Source: Rallus limicola
Taxonomy: Eukaryota > Chordata > Aves > Gruiformes > Rallidae
DNA length: 64,000 bases
Reading direction: 5' to 3'
Assembly (NCBI GenBank): GCA_022605955.1
Contig: JAKCOZ010000040.1
Span: 1,922,001 to 1,986,000, forward strand
The notes under the pieces are model-generated. The model made no database searches. It was not told the DNA's origin and saw only the letters and a program-made list of their open reading frames with translations. This document shows, one piece after another, positions 22,985 to 34,100 of this stretch (its first letter is position 1; every line of letters starts with the position of its first letter). The position numbers were made by a program, and so were the translations under genes.

Positions 22985-23315
22985 TGTCCTGCTTCTGGCT
23001 AGGACAGAGTTATCGTTTCCAAGGAGCCAGCATAGGTGCGCCAAGCTGGCCAAGACTGTTTTCCACACCACATTACATCATGCCCTCCATAGAAGGGGGC
23101 TGTTCAGGGAGGAGTGGGTCCATGCGGCTCCAGGACAGTCTGAGTGTGGTTGGGCATCAGGTCAGTCATTCGGTTGGTCAGTTGTCAGGTCAGGAAAGTG
23201 CTCTGTGTTATCATTATTTGAGCACTTTACTGTGCTCTGTGTTGTTGTTTTGTTGTTCCCCTCTTGCTGTGGTTTGTCAGTAACTCTTTTTATTCAAAAT
23301 AAAATTGCAGAATTC
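22985..23315 (+). mobile_element. Group D LTR, plus strand, 3'-truncated
   Basis: It begins TGTCCTGCTTCTGGCTAGGA and matches the reverse complement of 13396-13758, including the 'ctgttttccacaccacatta' block and 'gaaagtgctctgtgttatca'. It lies about 125 bases after the integrase remnant in the same orientation, so it is probably that element's 3' LTR. It loses similarity near 'taactctttttattc'. Confidence 0.65.
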
Positions 23316-25595
23316 CCAAACATTTCAGAAAAAATACTTCCTACCTAGTCATGTCTTCCTAATATATTCTAGAGAAGCAATACTTGTTATTCTGTATAAA
23401 GTATGACAGGTATATTTTCTGTTATGGTTTTTTTATGTTTATGGGGGTTTTTTTATTCCCCTGATCTCATCTCTGACTCTGTTTCTACTGCTCACAATTA
23501 TGCATATAAATCAGTATCTGGAGATAATTATTTGAGACAATTAGAGTTAACAAGCTTCCTTTCCTCTTTCACTTTTTTAATTGGCAGAGTACTTTATTAG
23601 CTCAGGCCTTTTTGTGCAAGGGAGGCATTCCTGGAAAAAGACACCGAGTCTTTTGGAGGAAAACTTTTCAGGTAGACTATAAAAAAATATCTGATCTGCT
23701 GCTCGTTACAAGAGTTTAAAGACCATGTGTATACTTGGGAATCCTGAATAGGGAGGTAAGTCTTAATCCATTTTTACAGTAAGAAATTAACAAACCAGGA
23801 AATCCCATATTCATTAGGGTGTATATTATTGGACTTTAAAGAAATAATTCTTGATTATTCTATCCCATATATTTTCATCATGGAAATTGCCAGATGTATA
23901 ATGAGGGAATATACCTGCAAGTGAAGAATAATAGAATATGTATTTAGTTTTTCCATTAAATTTTCCCACTTAATAATAAAGTTTTTTCCTGCCTTGCCAC
24001 TCATTGCCTTGATTTCTACATGCTCTAAGTATGCCTTGTAAATTCAAAAATACCCACTGGTGTGTATCATTAGGCAGAAATGAGTAGTAAAGAGAGGATA
24101 GAAGAACTGTGTTGAATGTAAGGGTAGATGCCCAAGGATCTCTTGTGCCACTTTCACTGACCTTTAGACAGTCACTGCTGTTCTCTATGGGGATTTTTAT
24201 TTATTGATTTGTTTTTTGTTCAGGATCTCCTTTGCATCATGCAACTTATCCAGGATTTGTTTTATGGAAAGAGACCTTTTTTACCCTTTTGCATGGACAA
24301 AAGGTATTGAAAAAATATCCTGCTTCCCTTTTCCTGAAAGTCTTCAGTTTTCGTATTTGGAGAAAGAAACTGCCAAAGCCTTCTTCCTTGTCTCCAGTCA
24401 AATTTATCATCAACTAATTAATCAAAGAACCACATAGGTTCAGGTAGGTGCTGAAAGAAAAAAGCTAAAGAATATGTTACTACTCTGAATAGATCAATGC
24501 GTATTTTGTATTTTATATTTTTCTCATGCATACACAAACATGCATGTATTAACAAACTGTAAAGCCTGTAAGTAGATTGGAATAAGGTATGTTTATGTGT
24601 TCATTATTTCCTATCATTTCCATTAAAAGCAGTAAGAGTAAACCTATTCTCCTCCATTTAAAATCATTTAAGGTACAGCTATTTCAAGGTCAAGGATTAC
24701 TAAAATGTCCATGGGGAGAAATAGGCATTTCTAGAGGATATGTGATGTGTTTTGGAAGGATATATATCTAAAGACAACCTTATTCTCTAGGATACCAATA
24801 CTCACAATCTGCCTTTAGTAGATATCCATTGGTTATGAAAGGAATCTAGAGCAAAACAGTGTATAGATACCTGAAGCATCTAAGTTATTGAAGTTAAACC
24901 ATCAACTAGATATCTAAATATCTAAATCAGAGCTCAGTTCAATTTCAAAATGGGAAAGAATTATTCTAATCTTTTAATGACAAGTGTTTAGTACAAGTTA
25001 GATGAATCACCCACTGGAGGAGCCAGTGCTTAAATTACTTGATTAAACATAAACTCCTAAAATATGTAGCTAAGGGAGTTATAATTTTGATAACAATTTT
25101 TTCCAATAAAAGTCCCTGCTGTCACTCAAAAATATAGAGGTGGATAATTTCCTAATAAGAAATGAAGACCCACATTTTCAAAACTGTGTGTTCCATTAGT
25201 ATTCCATCTGTGTTTTTAGCTTTTTTATTCTAGATTCTACCTGAACATTTGTGATGCTGTTTTCAGCAATGTGAATGTCAGAGGCCAGAGTGTCTGTATT
25301 CTTCCAGGAATTCTTTCCTACAGGAAATTAGCATGCATTACAGAGGTCTTCTGGAGCTGTTTTTACTAATCTGTGGGGTTTTTGCAATGTTGCTATTGAA
25401 AGCAAACTAACAAGTCATTGGAAATAGACCTATGTCTCTTTCAATTTCTTTCTTCTGTGAAATGTTGGTTCTACTTTATAAAAATTTTCCACAGGCAACA
25501 CTTGGTGTCCTAGTTCTTCACACAAACTTGTTTTTCTTGAACTCTTTTATTCTGCTTTGACACCTGCAGGGATAACTTTGGGCACGTAATATGGA
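23316..25595. other. AT-rich intergenic and upstream region
   Basis: No gene or known repeat was recognised. Near its right end the tract 'tcttttattctgctttgaca' followed by 'cctgcag' (AG at 25568-25569) is a plausible splice acceptor for the next OR. Confidence 0.5.
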
Positions 25596-26531
25596 ATGAA
25601 GAATCAAACTGCTATGAATGAGTTCATTCTTCTGGGGTTTTCCTATGGGCTGCAGGTCCAGAACATACTTTACCTGATCTTTCTGATCATCTACGTGTTA
25701 ACAGTCACTGAGAATGCAGTCATCATCTTTGTGGTGAAGAGGAGCCATCACCTCCAAAAGCCCATGTATTATTTTTTGGGCAACTTGTCCTTCCTGGAGA
25801 TTTGGTATGTCTCAGTAACATTGCCTAGGCTTTTGTTTGGGTTCTGGTCACAGAGTATGACCATCTCATTCTCCAGCTGCATGACACAGTTATACTTCTT
25901 TATCTCCCTTATGTGTACTGAGTGTGTCCTCTTGGCTGTAATGGCCTATGACCGCTATTTGGCTGTCTGCCATCCCCTGCGCTACCCAGCCATCATGACT
26001 GACAAGTTATGCTTTCAGTTGTCAATTCTTTCATGGGCAGGAGGTTTTTCCATTTCCTTGGTCAAAGTGTCTTTTATTTCACACCTCACATTTTGTGGTC
26101 CACAAGTCATAAACCACTTTTTTTGTGACATCTCTCCAGTCCTGAACCTTTCTTGCACTGACATGTCCCTTGCAGAGACAGTTGACTTTGTATTAGCCTT
26201 GGTGATTCTGCTGATACCTCTCTTGATCATTGTTTTCTCTTACTCCTGTATCTTGTCAACTATCTTGTGCATGCCTTCAGCCCAGGGAAGGAGAAAAGCA
26301 TTTTCCACTTGTACCTCCCATTTCACTGTAGTCATTATCTTTTTCTCAGCCACTCTTTTCATGTATGCCAGGCCCAGGAGGATCCATCCATTCAACCTCA
26401 ATAAAATAGTGTCTGTCTTTTATGCTATATTCACTCCAGCACTGAACCCTCTAATCTATTGTCTGAGGAACGAGGAAGTGAAAGAGATTCTGAGAAAAAT
26501 CATAGGCAGAAGCTGCTCTGCACAGCAGTAA
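25596..26531 (+). CDS. Olfactory receptor, OR6B-like
   Basis: A class II OR of 311 residues, a normal length. It is a seven-helix odorant receptor of olfactory neurons. Motifs in order: glycosylation site NQT (3-5), TENAVII in TM1 (38-44; family 6 usually has EN rather than GN), PMYYF (56-60, Tyr where Phe is usual), [19 protein letters not shown] (107-125), GPQVINHFFCDISPVLNLSC in the second extracellular loop, KAFSTCTSH, MYARPRRIHPFN in the third extracellular loop, and NPLIYCLRNEEVKEIL. It is clearly a paralogue of the OR6-like gene at 6046-7059, which lies 18 kb away on the other strand. The start is preceded by an ATG at 25591 in another frame. Intact. Confidence 0.94.
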   Translation: MKNQTAMNEFILLGFSYGLQVQNILYLIFLIIYVLTVTENAVIIFVVKRSHHLQKPMYYFLGNLSFLEIWYVSVTLPRLLFGFWSQSMTISFSSCMTQLYFFISLMCTECVLLAVMAYDRYLAVCHPLRYPAIMTDKLCFQLSILSWAGGFSISLVKVSFISHLTFCGPQVINHFFCDISPVLNLSCTDMSLAETVDFVLALVILLIPLLIIVFSYSCILSTILCMPSAQGRRKAFSTCTSHFTVVIIFFSATLFMYARPRRIHPFNLNKIVSVFYAIFTPALNPLIYCLRNEEVKEILRKIIGRSCSAQQ

Positions 26532-27958
26532 GTTTGTAGACTGAGACAGAGGAATATGGATAGCAGTGAGGAGTTTCCTTCTTGAAATATAGATTCGTAA
26601 GACCACTGCAGTTTGTTCATTGCTGACTCAGTCATCACTACCTTGCTGCACTGAAGTCTGGCAAGGAAGAAATTGTAAAACTGTTTTTATGTGGAAATGT
26701 CTCCTCATTCATTGGGGTGTTTTGATGACTGAAGTAACCCAGCTGTAAAATATTCTTCTACAATATCAATATAATAAGTCATACTAAAACCTTGGCTGAC
26801 AGATAATTTTCTAGATTTATAATTTTTAAAACCACGCTGTATATCACTGAAAATCAGCTGGCCAAATCCCTACAGATACAGATACAGATACAGATACAGA
26901 TACAGATACAGATACAGATAAAGAGAGCTAAAACACCTGTCAAAAATAGGCTGACTTCCTTGTTTTGTCACCACCTTACTGTATACAGAAAATGTTATTC
27001 TTGGTGTATCTATACTGTTTGTATAATCATTCATTCAGATTACTTCAGGTTTGGCATATGTATAGTAAACCTGACTTGAAGGCCATTGTACACTGAGGAA
27101 TTAGTGGCCCATGTAGCATTTTACCTTAGTATGCCCAGGCATATTATTTACTGCATAAAAAGCTTGACCTTCAGGCCTTCTTTGTGCTGTGTGTATCCAT
27201 TGGTTGCACAATAAACTTTGCTGGTTAAATTTAACAGCACAACCTATAATTGGTTCTGACTTGGTACCTATGATTACACCACTTCTGTGTCTTCTGTGCA
27301 GCAAGAACTTCTTATGTGATTGTCTTTGGATAAAAAGATAAAATTGCTGGATAAAATTGTTCCCTGTAATACTTTGAATGACCAAAAGTGGGTAAGATTT
27401 CCTCTGATCAGAGGACTGTTTGGTGCTGTGCAACTCACAGTTCCCAGCATCTGAATGGACGCAGGATTATCTGTACCATCCTGTTATTCATTATAGTGCT
27501 AGCTCTAAAAGGTGGCGTGTGATGTGATACTTTACAGAGTGTGAGTACCTTTCTTACTGGTATTGGAATGAATCAGAAACTTTAGGTGCAAGACAGATGG
27601 CACAATTATGATAAAGAGAAACTGGACACTCCAGAAGTTGAAGTTAACAATTTTAGATAGGAACTTAGTTTTCTGAATATTTTTACCTCTCCCTCTTACA
27701 TTGTAATTCACTACACCGTATGACAAGAAAATCAACTGTGTTCAAACAGACCCATCAAAGGTGAGTCAAAGATGCAGTCTGTGAGAGTATATCCATACAT
27801 ATATTATCTCACCTTAGGGCAAACAGATCAGATATATAATGCTGCATATCATAATGTAAAAGCTATCAGGTGCCATTTGAGATACACTAGTATGTTCTAG
27901 ACCTTCATTTGTCACATCAGAATAGTGTAAGTCTCCCACAGATATGGTGTTCTATCTT
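26532..27958. other. Non-coding DNA downstream of the OR6-like gene
   Basis: It contains the TACAGA hexamer repeat listed next. I recognised no gene in it; a 110-codon minus-strand frame (27101-27433) shows no domain. Confidence 0.5.
26871..26920 (+). repeat. (TACAGA)8 microsatellite
   Basis: Eight perfect hexamers and a partial ninth, with no interruptions. The purity suggests recent slippage and probable length polymorphism. Confidence 0.95.
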
Positions 27959-29700
27959 CACAGAATTACTGAATCACAAGGTTGGAAAAGACCTTTAAGA
28001 TCATCAAGTCCAACCAGTTCCATCCTATGCTAAGCCATCTACCTCATCTACCCTTTTTTTTAAACACATCCATGGATGGTGACTCAGCCCCTCCTTGGGC
28101 AGCCTGTTCCAGGCCCTGATAACTCTTTCAGTAAAAGATTTTTTTCTAATATCTAATCTGGCCCTGCCCTGGCACAGCTTGAGGCCATTTCCCCTTGTCC
28201 CACCTGGCTGAAGAGACCATCACCCACCTCTCTGCACCCTCCCTTCAAGCAGTTGTAGGTTGTGATAAGGTCTCCCCTCAGCCTCCTCTTCTCCAGGCTG
28301 AACATCCCCAGCTCCCTCAGCTGCCCCTCAGAAGATTTGCTTTCCAGCCCCTTCCTCAGCCACATCCACAGCCTACCCCTTGTCCATTAAGCCAGTCACC
28401 TTGTCATAGAAGGCAATCAGGTTAGTTTGACAGGATCTATCTTTTGTAAACCCATGTTGACTGGGCCTGATCCCCTGGCCATCACACATGAGCTGCATGA
28501 TAGCTCCCAAGATGACCCTCTCCATGATCTTCCCTGGGACTGAGGTCAGACTGACAGACCTGTAGTTCCCCAGATCCTCCCTCTTACTGTAAATTGTGTG
28601 TAACATCTGCCAGCCTCCAGTTGAGTGGAACTTCCCCAGTCTGCCAGGGTTGCTGGTAGATCATGGAAAGGGGTTTGGTAAGCACATCTGCCAGCTCTCT
28701 CAATACCTTCTGGTGTCTAACTGGCCAAGTAGGTCACTAATCATTTCCTCCTGGATCATGGGAGCTTTGTTCTGCTTTGCCTCCCTGTCAGCCAGCTCAT
28801 GAGGATGAATACCCAGGGAACATCTATTTTACTATTGAAGACTGAGTTAATGAAGGAATTAAGCACCTCTGCCTTTTCCTCATCCTTTGTCACTAATGTT
28901 CCCCCTGCATCCAGTAAGGGCTGGAGATTCTCCTTGATCCTCCTTTTACTGTTGATATATCTATAGAAAGATTTTTTATTCTCTTGTACAGAACTGGCCA
29001 GTCTGAGTTCCAGTTCAGCTTTAGCCCTCCTGACTTTCTCCCTACATGATCTCACTACATTCCTATAGTCATCCCAAGACACCTGCCCCTTCTTCCAAAG
29101 CTCATATTTTTCCCTCTTTTCACGAATATCTGCCTGGATCTCTCTACTGAGCCAAGCTGGCTTCCTTCCTCACCAACTCCTCTTCTGACACACTGGGACA
29201 GCCTGTTCTTGTGCCACCAAGATTTCCTTCTTGAGGAGCATCCAACCCTCTTGGACTCTTTGCCCTTAAGGGCTGCCTCCCATATCTTATTAGGCAGCTT
29301 TCTGAACAGTCCAAAGTCAGCCCCAGGGAAGTCTGAGGTGCTTGTTCTGCTGTCTCCCTTCCTTACTTCTCCCAGTACTAAGCATTCTATCAGCTCATGA
29401 TCACTGTGCCCCAGGAGACCTCCAACCTTCACATCCCCCACTAGGCCTTGTCCGTTTACAAAAAAACAAGTCCAGCAGGGCACCTTCCCTATTTGGCTCA
29501 CTCACTAGTTGAGTCATGAAATTGTCTTCCAAATGCTCCAGGAATCTGCTAGACTGTTTATTCTCTCCTGTATTGCACTTCAAGGAGACATCCAGTAATT
29601 TGAAGTCCCAAATAAGGACAATGACTTCTCCCAGTTGTTTAAAAAACAACTCATTGGCTTCGTCCTCCTGGCCAGCTGGTCTATAGCAGATTCATATAGT
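27959..29700 (-). mobile_element. CR1 LINE, antisense, 3' end to endonuclease
   Basis: The left edge, read on the minus strand, is a CR1 3' terminus ('ttgtgattcagtaattctgt'). To about 28365 it carries the ORF2 C-terminal block ([20 protein letters not shown]). An internal deletion near 28365 then joins it to RT sequence ([20 protein letters not shown], 28500-28580), the linker (about 28750-29080) and endonuclease (GDVKVGGLLGHSDHELIE near 29400). Frames are broken. The element continues at 30699-31100 after an interruption. Confidence 0.85.
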
Positions 29701-30123
29701 CTATCATTTTTTCAGGGTGTAGCTGTTCCGGGGTAAAGCTCCAGACCGTATGGGGTGAGAAAATCTATAAATATGTGCCCAGACTCTCACATGCAATGCC
29801 ACTGCTGACTATTCAGAACTGGGGAAGATCTCTGTGTGATATTCTTGAAAGAATTTTTTGTAGTACATGAGACTTGAAAAATGTTCAGGAGGCTGAGCAA
29901 CAGGACCATACTGGCCCAAACATCCCATGGGTATTTAAAGTTCTCAAAGGCTGTTATAACAAGCCTGAAGAGAAAAAAGGAGGAGAAAACATCTTGGAGT
30001 TCAGAAGCAGATGCCTACTATAAGATCCCCCTTGGAGATAATTCCACTTATCTTGATGCAGAGGCATTCATTAGGGTTTCCATAATCTCCTTAGCTGACT
30101 TCAATGTATTCAAGTTACTCCTT
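29701..30123 (+). mobile_element. ERV internal-like fragment inside CR1
   Basis: It matches the order of 3854-4140 ('ggggtgagaaaatctataaa', 'aaggctgttataacaagcct'), extending it with 'gcctactataagatccccct' to 'gcattcattagggtttccat'. It lies between two pieces of the antisense CR1. Non-coding. Its own family is uncertain. Confidence 0.5.
30119..30123. repeat. Target-site duplication, left copy (TCCTT)
   Basis: TCCTT immediately before the group B LTR is repeated exactly at 30699-30703, directly after the LTR. A perfect five-base duplication is the mark of an ERV-type integration. Confidence 0.75.
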
Positions 30124-30698
30124 TGTCCTGGTTTCAGTCAGGACAGAGTTAACTTCATTTGTAGCAGCGGATGGGACGCTGTGTTTGGGAGTTAAAATGA
30201 AAGCAGTGCTGAGAACACCCTGATGTTTCTAGTTGCAGTCAGACAGTCAAAGCCAGGACAGGTGACCCAGGTGGGCCAAAGAGAGTATTCCATGCCAATT
30301 ATGTCCTGCCCAGGATAAAGGGGGGCTGATGGGAGGAAGAAGCGGGGCGGTTCTGGGACGCGAGGGTCTTGGGGGACAGTCGGGTTCCGGGACGGCTCTG
30401 GGTGGTGCGGCCTGAGTTGTGTGGTTGGGTGAGAAACTGCATTGTGTATCAATAGTTTCATATTCTTTTGCTCTAAAGTCCTGTTAGCATTGTTATATTT
30501 GATCTTTCTGTTCTCTTAGTAAACTATCCTTATCCCAAGCCACGGGCCTCTTAGTTTCTTGGTTTTGGAGTTATTTGCCCCTTCCTTTTCCCTTCCCTTG
30601 TTTCCCCCCCCCCCCCTTTCCCTTTTCTCCTGCTCTTTTACTTTAAGGAGCACGCAGCTGCATGGATCTCGACCCACAGCCGAGGTGAAACCATGACA
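30124..30698 (+). mobile_element. Group B solo LTR with perfect 5-bp duplication
   Basis: A 575-base LTR from TGTCCTGGTTTCAG to AACCATGACA. It has the shared blocks 'gtgtttgggagt', 'gacaggtgacccag', 'gagtattccatgccaattat', 'gttctcttagtaaactatcc' and a run of 13 C (30604-30616). TCCTT flanks it on both sides, so it integrated once and its internal region was lost by LTR recombination. Confidence 0.85.
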
Positions 30699-31100
30699 TC
30701 CTTAACATAGAGCACTGCTCCTTCTCCTCTTCTTCCCTGTCTTTACAAAACAGCCTATAGCCACCCATCATCCAGTCATGGGACTTGCCCTACCATGTTT
30801 AAGTTATTCATATTATATCAAAGCTTTCTGACTGGTTGTGGTACTCCAGTTTCTCCTGTTTGTTCCCCAGGCTGTGTGCATTGTTATTCATACACTTGAG
30901 GAGGTTGGTCTTCTGGTTCTCAACTTAGAAGGCAGCTAAGGAATATTTATCACTACTCTGGTTGTCTTTGCTTATTCCCCAGCTGGTTGCAATGGCATGA
31001 GTATTGCCAATTTTGACCGCACCACCAAAGTCCTTCAGTTTAAAGACTGCCTCACCAAGTTGGCCAGCTTGCTGCCAATGTAGTGAAAACTATTTCAGAT
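30699..31100 (-). mobile_element. CR1 LINE, antisense, 5'-ward continuation
   Basis: The phrases 'taacatagagcactgctcct', 'cctgtttgttccccaggctg' then 'tgtgcattg', and 'caccaagttggccagcttgc' continue the antisense CR1 endonuclease region that stops at 29700. The ERV-like block and solo LTR at 29701-30698 therefore sit inside this CR1. Confidence 0.7.
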
Positions 31101-34100
31101 GCACAAAATGCATCTGATCCAAATGAGCATCTGAATACTGCCTCAAGTGTTTACTGATAAACTCAAGCTAGAAATTTATTGCACGAGAAGTTAGCAGAAG
31201 TAGTACAATTATGTCAGCTGAGAATGTGCCTTCTAGCTTGCTTTTACAGGTGAGCAGCACTGCTTTTGAAGCTCCTTGGGACAGTGTTAATCTTGCTATA
31301 AAAGCCATATATAATCCTTTAGGAATCTGTGTTTTGTTCCATAATAATTTTGTTGTCTTTCTCTTGGGATTTATATTTAGTTTACAACATCTGAAAGAGA
31401 ATGAGGAATCTCATGGCACTTACTTTTCTGTTGGTATTAGAGATACATAATAACAGAAATTAAGTCTGGAAGAGAACTTTGAGAAGTCTGCTCTAGAGTT
31501 CTTAATGCACAGCACAAATATATTCCTGTAATCCTTGCTAGATGACTAAGCAATATTAAAGAAAAAAATGGTATCAAGACTCTTCTTTCAGCCTAATTAT
31601 GCAGTTTACTAATCTGCTTAATGAACTTTAACATTCATTAAGCTTTTCTTAATCACTAACCTTGAATTCTATTGCTGAAATAAATCCATTACATTGTATT
31701 TATATTCCTGTGGGACAAGAAGCAGAGGATTAATTTTTTCTCTGCTTCTGCCTTTCATATACATAAGAAATTGTTGGTTTGTTCTTCATATTCCTAAAGT
31801 AAACATGACCAGTCTTTTATTTTAGGTTATGTTTTCAAATCCTCCAATAACTATGTTGCTTTTTGCTGCATTCTTTTTCTAATTTACAGACTATACTCTG
31901 ATTTATTCACCCATGATGATGTTTACAACAAAAGCACGATGTCCAGGGATTCAGATTTTCTTCAGAACTTTTGCTTAAGTTATTGTTTCTTTTTCTGTAT
32001 TTCTCTATTGAATTGCTCCTATCTATGGCTTCACTCACTTGAACTGCTTATTGGTGTATACAGAATTCTTTTTTTCACCCCGTGTTGTTATATCTAATTA
32101 GAATGCTAAGTTTTGCCCCAGGTGCTCTCTGCTATTCTAAACCACATTGTTTTTGGCATATGAAAACATAGCTGTATTTATTCCATAATTTATGCTATTC
32201 ATTAAAATCTTGAATGATAGTACTCCAAAAAAATGTGCTGTATATGTTTGCTCCTTACAAGCTTCTATTTGGAGATTAAATATGTGGGAAGGTTTACTGA
32301 TTTTAGGGGACTAATTCACTTAGCTCAGCATAGGTATTTAATGACACTGGTCCTACTGTCCAGATGTCTAAATAACTGCATAGAGATAGATGAATGATAC
32401 AGAACCAATAGAAACCCATACTTCTGAAAAGCCATTTGAGATGATAAAGGAGAACCAAGGTTTCTTAAATTCAGCTGTCCACTTACGTTTAGGTGTCTGC
32501 TCCACTCCTAAATTCTGCCTAGTTACTCTTGGTAACTTGTCCTACTATATGAGTTTTCAACCCTATACTAGTAGTTTGATCTAAGCAATCTTTCCATACT
32601 CTCCTGTAAGAAAAGTGTTATAAACATACTAAGGGTATAATAGGTATGACTTTAACCACTTCTCCAACATACCAGATTAGTTACAATATGACAAATATTC
32701 TCAAGTGTGCTATGATCTGCAAGACTAACAGTTTATCATATGAATAAAAATACTATGGAATTGAACCCAACTCTGAGGAATCAAAGGCATTGCATGGAAA
32801 TTAATTTCCTGTTGTACCATAAGACTGGAAGCTGTAATATCTACTCAGGACAAAGGAATATCTAATATAGTCCCCTGTCTTTGAAAATGGCCAAAATTAT
32901 TTCCTAGGGAAGGGCATGGTATGAGACAAACCTATAGTAACACAATGTCTTTAATCTTTTTAGATGTTTAATTCTTATCTGACTAATGAGAGACAACAGA
33001 TAACAAACCTACTTATATTCAGCTCATTGTTTGATGCCTAAAATAAGTGAATTGAATTCATGTGGAATGGGTGCTAAACCTGGGAGAAACAATTAATACT
33101 ATTTCTCCTGAACAGAACTCCATGTAATTAAGCAACTTGCTCACTCAGTTAAACTTTTCACAGCCCATAGTTATTTGTCAGATTATAGTTACAAGTCCTC
33201 TGCAATAGGAAGAAGCTTCCTTGGTCTCACAAGGCAGAAAAAACATCACTCCAGAGAGTTTAATGTAATAGTCTTCTAATAAAAGACAGGAAGAACATGA
33301 AGAGCATAGTTAGAAAACTATTTCACTGCAAGTCAATCTTGTAAGGTTTGCTTGTTCCTATTTGGATCTCTGGTCTTTGGATAAGAACAGCTCAGGTAGT
33401 TATTTCAATTGCTTTTATACTCCATATGAAGAAAAATAATGTTCAATGGTATGGTTCCTTGATAGAGCAGAAAATCACTCTCTATAAATGCCTTTTTCTC
33501 TTCTTTGGTAATGTAAGGAAACTGGCTAACTATTGATATTGCTAACTATTGCTATTATTGATATGGAGCTACTTAACAATGGAAGGACAAATACATCTTA
33601 GATAAGAGATCATTCATAAATGAATTCTCAACTTCATACTCATCTCAAAAATTTTAGCACATAAAATAATTTAGTACTAATTTTTTTTACTTTAAAGAAA
33701 CATTTTAATTACAACTAAAGTATCAGTAGATATTTTCAGTATAAGTAAATTAAAATTCCCTCTTTTCAGCATCCCTGGAGTTATTCCTTGGGCATCACAT
33801 GAATGTTGAGGTTTGTTCAAGGTTTGGATGTATGAAAGTCACTCTCAGTTAATAAATAGCTGTTTGGGGACAGAAGAAAACAAACTAGCAACTTATTAGC
33901 CTATTTTTTGTGAAATGCTTATTATTATACCTACCATAGTATTAGTAGTTTCTTTCACATGCCACAGTGACTGTAAGAATATATTTAGATGCTTAAACTA
34001 GGGCTGAGTTAGGAATATGAAAAGAGTTGAGAAATAAGAAGAAAAGCTTTTTTCCCTGGTGGCAAACTGCACATTTTTGTGTGCAAATTTTGACTTTAAG

